In this document: positions 58,601-64,000 of the stretch, one piece after another | How the letters are laid out: every line of letters starts with the position of its first letter | How positions within the stretch are numbered: the stretch's first letter is position 1 | Origin: Salvelinus alpinus | Lineage: Eukaryota > Chordata > Actinopteri > Salmoniformes > Salmonidae | Direction: 5' to 3' | DNA: 64,000 bases | Assembly (NCBI RefSeq): GCF_045679555.1 | Contig: NC_092087.1 | Coordinates: 86,601,864 to 86,665,863, forward strand | Notes under the pieces: model-generated | Told to the model about the DNA's origin: nothing | Database searches by the model: none | Seen by the model: only the letters and a program-made list of their open reading frames with translations | Translations under genes and position numbers: made by a program

Positions 58601-59290
58601 GTGATGCTGAAACGTTGGTGGTTTTTACACAATAAATCTCACTCTCAGGTGGAAGTGCCCAAGCACACTCATCTGCGCTCCTTGCCTGCCACTAGGTCGT
58701 CAGTCTCAGCTGCTAGCCCCCCTCAACCTGCTAGGAGGCAGATCACCCGGGAGAGGCCCCGTCATTTACCCAATAAACCCATCTGTAGTCCTTCCGTTCT
58801 CGTGGTGGGTTCATCCATGGTCCGAAACGTTTCAATCCGGAAAGCTGAGACCTTCTGCTACCCTGGCGCTAGGATCTCTGACCTAGATTCCATGCTACCG
58901 CTACTTATTAGCAAGCACTCCGCCGCTTCAACTGTCATTGTCCATGTTGGGTCAAATGACATTAAACTCCAGGAGTCAGAGAAATTGAGAGACGATTTTA
59001 AAACATTGATAAATACGCTGCTGGAATCTGGGAAGCAGTGTGTTGTTTCCGGTCCATTTCCATCCCCACGCTACACGGATATGGTTTTTAGTCGTATACG
59101 CCAATTACACATCTGGCTTAAGGGATACTGCTGCACGATGGGAATTCCTTTTGTGGATAACTTTGCAGCTTTTACAGACCGACCAGGTCTATTTCTTCGG
59201 GACAATTTACATCTTAACAGGTATGGCTCCAGCATCCTCTCCACCAACATGTCTCTTACTCTTGCCTCATGTAGAGCCTTTGATACCTGA
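58601..59290 (+). CDS. LINE ORF1 with SGNH/GDSL-type esterase domain
   Basis: About 230 codons. A basic, Pro-rich N-terminal part (residues 1-60) is followed by the esterase blocks: VLVVGSSMVRN (Ser nucleophile block), VIVHVGSNDI (Gly-x-Asn block) and LRDNLHLNRYG (Asp/His block). Esterase-type ORF1 is known in CR1/L2-group LINEs and is thought to act with the RNA-protein particle during retrotransposition. The upstream limit of the frame is uncertain; the first ATG is taken. Confidence 0.82.
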   Translation: MMLKRWWFLHNKSHSQVEVPKHTHLRSLPATRSSVSAASPPQPARRQITRERPRHLPNKPICSPSVLVVGSSMVRNVSIRKAETFCYPGARISDLDSMLPLLISKHSAASTVIVHVGSNDIKLQESEKLRDDFKTLINTLLESGKQCVVSGPFPSPRYTDMVFSRIRQLHIWLKGYCCTMGIPFVDNFAAFTDRPGLFLRDNLHLNRYGSSILSTNMSLTLASCRAFDT

Positions 59291-59344
59291 CGTTGTGTAT
59301 TCTCGGGGGTTGACTTTTGGGACTGTACGCTCCCCTATCAGACT

Positions 59345-62300
59345 ATGTTCAATGCTCCTCTCCCAGTTTCATTAATTAGTTCCTCAATTGCAAATATGGA
59401 ACAAACTACAGTTAACAACCTTTCTGCAATTCCTAGATTATTGTCCAATCACCGTATTGCGAATACTACTCACATGCAGAGAGGTATTGTTAGTAGTAAT
59501 CTTGTCCCCATAAAATTGAGCTCTGTCAATAGCTCGAAAATGGTTTATTGCTCATCCAGTGCAGCTTCAGGTGCTACCTTGGATACTCCATCTGATATGA
59601 ATTCCCGTAGCAATGGTATTGGAATAATTCATTTGAATGCTAGAAGCCTGATCCAAAAGTTGGACTTCATTGAAATTTTGGTCTCACAATCAAATGTTGA
59701 CGTTCTGATTGTATCTGAATCGTGGCTGTGTGATTCTGTGCCAGATTCAGATGTTCAGTTGATTGGATACAATATTTATAGAACTGATAGAGTTGGTAGA
59801 GGTGGTGGTATTGCGATTTATGTTAAATGTTGCTTAAATGTTTCTGTGTCCATATCAACCTCTGTCTCAAAGCAATATGAATGTCTAGTTTTAAACGTGG
59901 TACTTGGTAATAATGCTCATTTAACTCTAGCAGGGGTATATCGCCCCCCCTCAGCTCCTCCTTGTACTCTATTCAAATTATCTGATATACTGTCTAATTA
60001 TGCAAACTCTGAATTACTGATTTTGGGAGATTTTAACCTGGATTGGCTCTCACCAGTATCCGATAAATTAAAAGGCATTTGTACTGAGCTAAATCTAACT
60101 CAGCTGATAACTAAACCAACCCGTCCCAACTTTAAGAACCCAGTAAAATCCACTCTACTAGACATTATTCTAACAAATACCCCCCATAAATACACAGCCA
60201 GTGGGGTTTTTGCAAATGATATCAGTGACCACTGCCCTATTGCTTGTATTAGAGATACCAGGCTGAAACACTCTGATCCCTGTATAATCTCTAAGAGAAA
60301 TTATAAACATTTCTCACAGCAAGCTTTTATCCTTGACTTATATCACTCTGAGCTTTTATCCACTTGCTGCTTTCTGGACCCGGTTTTAGCCCTTGCTTTT
60401 TTCTCTTCTATTGTTACCTCTATGTCTGATAAACATGCCCCGCTTAAGAATCACAGAGTAAGAAACCGAACCAGTTCTTGGTTCTCTCCTGAATTGTCAG
60501 GTCTTTTCCTGCAAAAGAATCGGGCCTGGGCCTTGGCGAGGAAAACAGGTACTCCAGCTGATTGGCTGTTTTTTAGGCAATTGAGAAATAAATGTACTGC
60601 AGCTGTCAAAAAGGCAAAATCAAATTACTTCCTTAATGCTATGACAGATTCTGCAGGAGATCCTGCAAAATTCTGGAAAACCGTTAATTCACTGAAACGG
60701 GGGAATTCTGCTGTTTCTCTTCCTAAGCAAATTACCTCAGACTTCTGTATTCTAACTGAAAAAAATGATATTTGTGATGCTTTTAATAAGCATTTCATTT
60801 CTGCTGGTTTTTTATTTGAAAGGAAAAGTGGACTTTGTGGTACTGGCCAGTTAGTTGATTTTTCGTCTTGCTTTTCAACCGTTACTCTGAAAAATGGTAA
60901 CCCTGTTTTTAGTTTCCAGAAAATAACTGAAGCAGAGGTTCTAATTGCCCTGTGTGCCATTGATACTAAGAAATCCTTAGGCGCTGACAATTTAGACCCG
61001 TACTTACTTAAGTGTGCTGCACCTATTTTTGCTGGTTCAGTAACACACATTTTTAATCTAACATTAAGCACAGGAAATATCCCTAAGGTGTGGAAAGCAG
61101 CTTTTGTTCTGCCATTACATAAGGGAGGTGACGGTAGTGATTTGGATAACTATCGACCCATCTCTAGGCTCCCTTGTCTGGTAAAGATTCTAGAATCTAT
61201 AGTCAACAAACAGTTACAATCTTTTCTTTCTGCTAACAGTATTCTTAGTACCAATCAATCTGGTTTTAGATCTAAACACAGTACCACATCGGCCACTATG
61301 CTTGTTGTAAATGATATTGCAAATGCCTTAGACGATAGAAAGCACTGTGCTGCGTTGTTTGTAGATTTGTCAAAAGCTTTTGACACTGTAGACCATGCTA
61401 TCCTTTTGAGTAAGCTGTCATCTATAGGACTGGGCACTGATGCCTGCCGATGGTTTTATGATTATCTTAAAGATAGAACTCAAGCCGTCATGGTCGATGG
61501 GGTCAAGTCTGACCCCTTACAGTTACTTAAAGGGGTCCCTCAGGGTTCAATAATTGGCCCACTATTGTTCTCACTTTATATAAACAACATTGGTGATGAT
61601 GTCAGATATTGTAAATTCCATTTATATGCAGATGACACAGTGATGTACTCTATTGCTCCAACAGCGGACCAAGCTTTAATGCAGTTGGAGTCTGATTTTA
61701 GGATACTACAGGGGTCTCTTTTACAGCTTAAACTTGTTTTAAACGCTAAGAAAACAAATGTCATGTTTTTTTTCTAGGTCTAAACTCTCAGTTAGAAGCA
61801 CATTTGTAATCACTAGCTTGGATGGTACTCAAATCAATAAGGTCTCTGCATATAAATACTTAGGGGTATGGTTAGATGATAGGCTTTCTTTTAAAAAACA
61901 TGTTACTGAATTGGGAAAAAAGCTCAAATTCAAGATAGGATTTCTTTACAGAAACAGGGCTTGTCTGTCCTCTGTAAATAGGAAAAAAATTGTGCAGGCT
62001 ACTTTTATGTCCGTTTTAGATTATGGTGATATTATCTATATGCATGCATCGGCAAACACATTAAAACCACTGGATGCTATTTACCATTGTGCACTCAGGT
62101 TTATCTCGGGTGATAGTTACAGAACTCATCACTGTATCCTATATCAACATGTGGGTTGGGTCTCTCTATCTGTGAGGCGAGAGCAACATGCTCTCTTGTT
62201 TATTTATAAAGCACTTCTTTTAAAACTACCTCCATATATATCATCATTAATTTCCACAAGATGTACTAATTTTAAAACCAGATCACAGATGTGGATTACA

Positions 62301-62474
62301 TTAGAGACTCCTGCGGTCTCCACAGAGTTGGGTAGGACTGCCTTCAGTTCCTTTGCACCTTATTTATGGAACAAACTGCAGATCCAACTTAAGTTAGACA
62401 CTCTGGTGTCCCTTGCCCATTTTAAAATGTTTATGGAGGATCAATATGATGTTGTCTGTGATTGTTTCTGTTGA
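59345..62474 (+). pseudogene. LINE ORF2: endonuclease and reverse transcriptase, one frameshift
   Basis: The first 810 codons are open to 61777: apurinic-type endonuclease (GIIHLNARSLIQKLD, VSESWL, GRGGGIAIYVK, LILGDFNLDWL, SDHCPIACI), then RT ([64 protein letters not shown]). After TNVMFFF a run of eight T shifts frame; the next frame (from about 61765) continues directly as SRSKLSVRSTFVITSLDG to the C-terminus at 62474. All catalytic motifs are present. Probably inactive, but only by this one lesion as far as can be seen. Confidence 0.9.
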
Positions 62475-62639
62475 ATTGTGTATGTTTTGAAATGTTCTTG
62501 TCTGTATGTCTAAAACTGTACATGTCAACATGTTTACACAGGGCACAGCCGTAAAAGAGATCCAGGTCTCAGTCTGTTTTCCCTGTTAAAATAAAGATTA
62601 AAAAAAAATGACTGGAAGGTTATACATACGGAGTGTGTG

Positions 62640-64000
62640 ACTCTCTTTGTTGTTATAGCTTCCAGTTTATTCTCCGTTAGTCAGCACCTCTACACTAAAT
62701 CAGTTTCTCTGGGTGTGTTGTATTAGCTTCCAGTTTATTCTCCGTTAGTCAGCACCTCTACACTAAATCAGTTTCTCTGGGTGTGTTGTTATAGCTTCCA
62801 GTTTATCCTCTGTTAGTCAGCACCTCTACACTAAATACGTTTCTCTGGGTGTGTTGTTATAGCTTCCAGTTTATTCTCTGTTAGTCAGCACCTCTACACT
62901 AAATACGTTTCTCTGGGTGTGTTGTTATAGCTTCCAGTTTATTCTCCGTTAGTCAGCACCTCTACACTAAATACGTTTCTCTGGGTGTGTTGTTATAGCT
63001 TCCAGTTTATTCTCCGTTAGTCAGCACCTCTACACTAAATCAGTTTCTCTGGGTGTGTTATAGCTTCCAGTTTATTCTCCGTTAGTCAGCACCTCTACAC
63101 TAAATACATTTCTCTGGGTGTGTTGTTATAGCTTCCAGTTTATTCTCCGTTAGTCAGCACCTCTACAGTAAATCAGTTTCTCTGGGTGTGTTGTTAGAGC
63201 TTCCAGTTTATTCTCCGTTAGTCAGCACCTCTACACTAAATCAGTTTCTCTGGGTGTGTTGTTATAGCTTCCAGTTTATTCTCCGTTAGTCAGCACCTCT
63301 ACACTAAATCAGTTTCTCTGGGTGTGTTGTTATAGCTTCCAGTTTATTCTCCGTTATTCAGCACCTCTACACTAAATACGTTTCTCTGGGTGTGTTGTTA
63401 TAGCTTCCAGTTTATTCTCCGTTAGTCAGCACCTCTACACTAAATACGTTTCTCTGGGTGTGTTGTTATAGCTTCCAGTTTATTCTCCGTTAGTCAGCAC
63501 CTCTACACTAAATACGTTTCTCTGGGTGTGTTGTTATAGCTTCCAGTTTATTCTCCGTTAGTCAGCACCTCTACACTAAATCAGTTTCTCTGGGTGTGTT
63601 GTTATAGCTTCCAGTTTATTCTCTGTTAGTCAGCACCTCTACACTAAATACGTTTCTCTGGGTGTGTTGTTATAGCTTCCAGTTTATTCTCTGTTAGTCA
63701 GCACCTCTACACTAAATACGTTTCTCTGGGTGTGTTGTTATAGCTTCCAGTTTATTCTCCGTTAGTCAGCACCTCTACACTAAATACGTTTCTCTGGGTG
63801 TGTTGTTATAGCTTCCAGTTTATTCTCCGTTAGTCAGCACCTCTACACTAAATCAGTTTCTCTGGGTGTGTTATAGCTTCCAGTTTATTCTCCGTTAGTC
63901 AGCACCTCTACACTAAATACATTTCTCTGGGTGTGTTGTTATAGCTTCCAGTTTATTCTCCGTTAGTCAGCACCTCTACAGTAAATCAGTTTCTCTGGGT
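62640..64000. repeat. 68 bp minisatellite, about 20 copies, runs off the window
   Basis: Unit contains GCTTCCAGTTTATTCTCCGT and CAGCACCTCTACACTAAAT; two alternating variants (AAATCAGTTTC and AAATACGTTTC) are interspersed, with a few units lacking GTTGT. True length unknown. Confidence 0.96.

Larger units (their letters stand above)
58590..62608 (+). mobile_element. Near-full-length LINE, CR1/L2-group type
   Basis: About 4.0 kb with 5' region, ORF1 (58601-59290), ORF2 (59345-62474), 3' UTR and an A-rich end (AAATAAAGATTAAAAAAAA, 62591-62608). Both ORFs are almost intact; one frameshift in a T run separates the last quarter of ORF2. Antisense to gene B and placed where gene B's next upstream V exon should be. 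Target duplication not identified. Confidence 0.9.

Overview
Salmonid-type teleost nuclear DNA. The evidence is a Tc1 transposon with Sleeping Beauty-type ends, the abundant short salmonid foldback repeat carrying AGTGCACTA, a tRNA-Leu-type SINE, an L2-like LINE whose 3' tail is shared with salmonid SINEs, and a dense load of minisatellites. Most long open frames are read-throughs of tandem repeats or transposon debris; true host coding sequence is about 3 to 4 kb. There is one 100-base assembly gap (17607-17706). All identifications are from reading alone; no searches were run. Layout: (1) 1-12.6 kb: a minus-strand first coding exon of a SLIT gene, best match slit1 (10781-11055), with a CpG-rich candidate promoter block upstream at 12.2-12.6 kb. 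Everything from 1 to 10780 would be its first intron, filled by a Tc1 copy, LINE fragments, foldback repeats and 21, 25 and 41 bp minisatellites. (2) 12.6-19.3 kb: repeat-rich spacer with a 37 bp minisatellite, the gap, and two halves of one LINE family facing opposite ways. (3) 19.3-45.65 kb: two direct copies of an intergenic block (A: 19.33-25.72 plus 32.45-32.80 kb; B: 39.33-45.65 kb) flanking a complete minus-strand CD22/Siglec-like receptor gene (gene A, coding 33931-37642, 5' exon near 39.7 kb). (4) 45.65-64 kb: a second, larger minus-strand CD22-like gene (gene B, 50818-58523 and continuing to the right), interrupted at its 5' side by a nearly complete 4 kb LINE (about 58.59-62.61 kb) and a 68 bp minisatellite that runs off the window. 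The two receptor genes share an exon plan: V-type Ig exon, short C-type Ig exon, further Ig exons, transmembrane exon, small cytoplasmic exons. All Ig exons are symmetric phase 1 and multiples of three, so V-C pairs can be duplicated without breaking frame. Gene B has three V-C pairs plus one further C exon and a tail with several ITIM-like tyrosine motifs, suggesting an inhibitory leukocyte receptor. Gene A has one V-C pair, a third Ig domain and a short tail without an ITIM. Each duplicated block carries the promoter and 5' exon of a leftward gene. Copy B serves gene A; copy A has no coding exons beside it, so a third family member appears to have been lost between slit1 and gene A.
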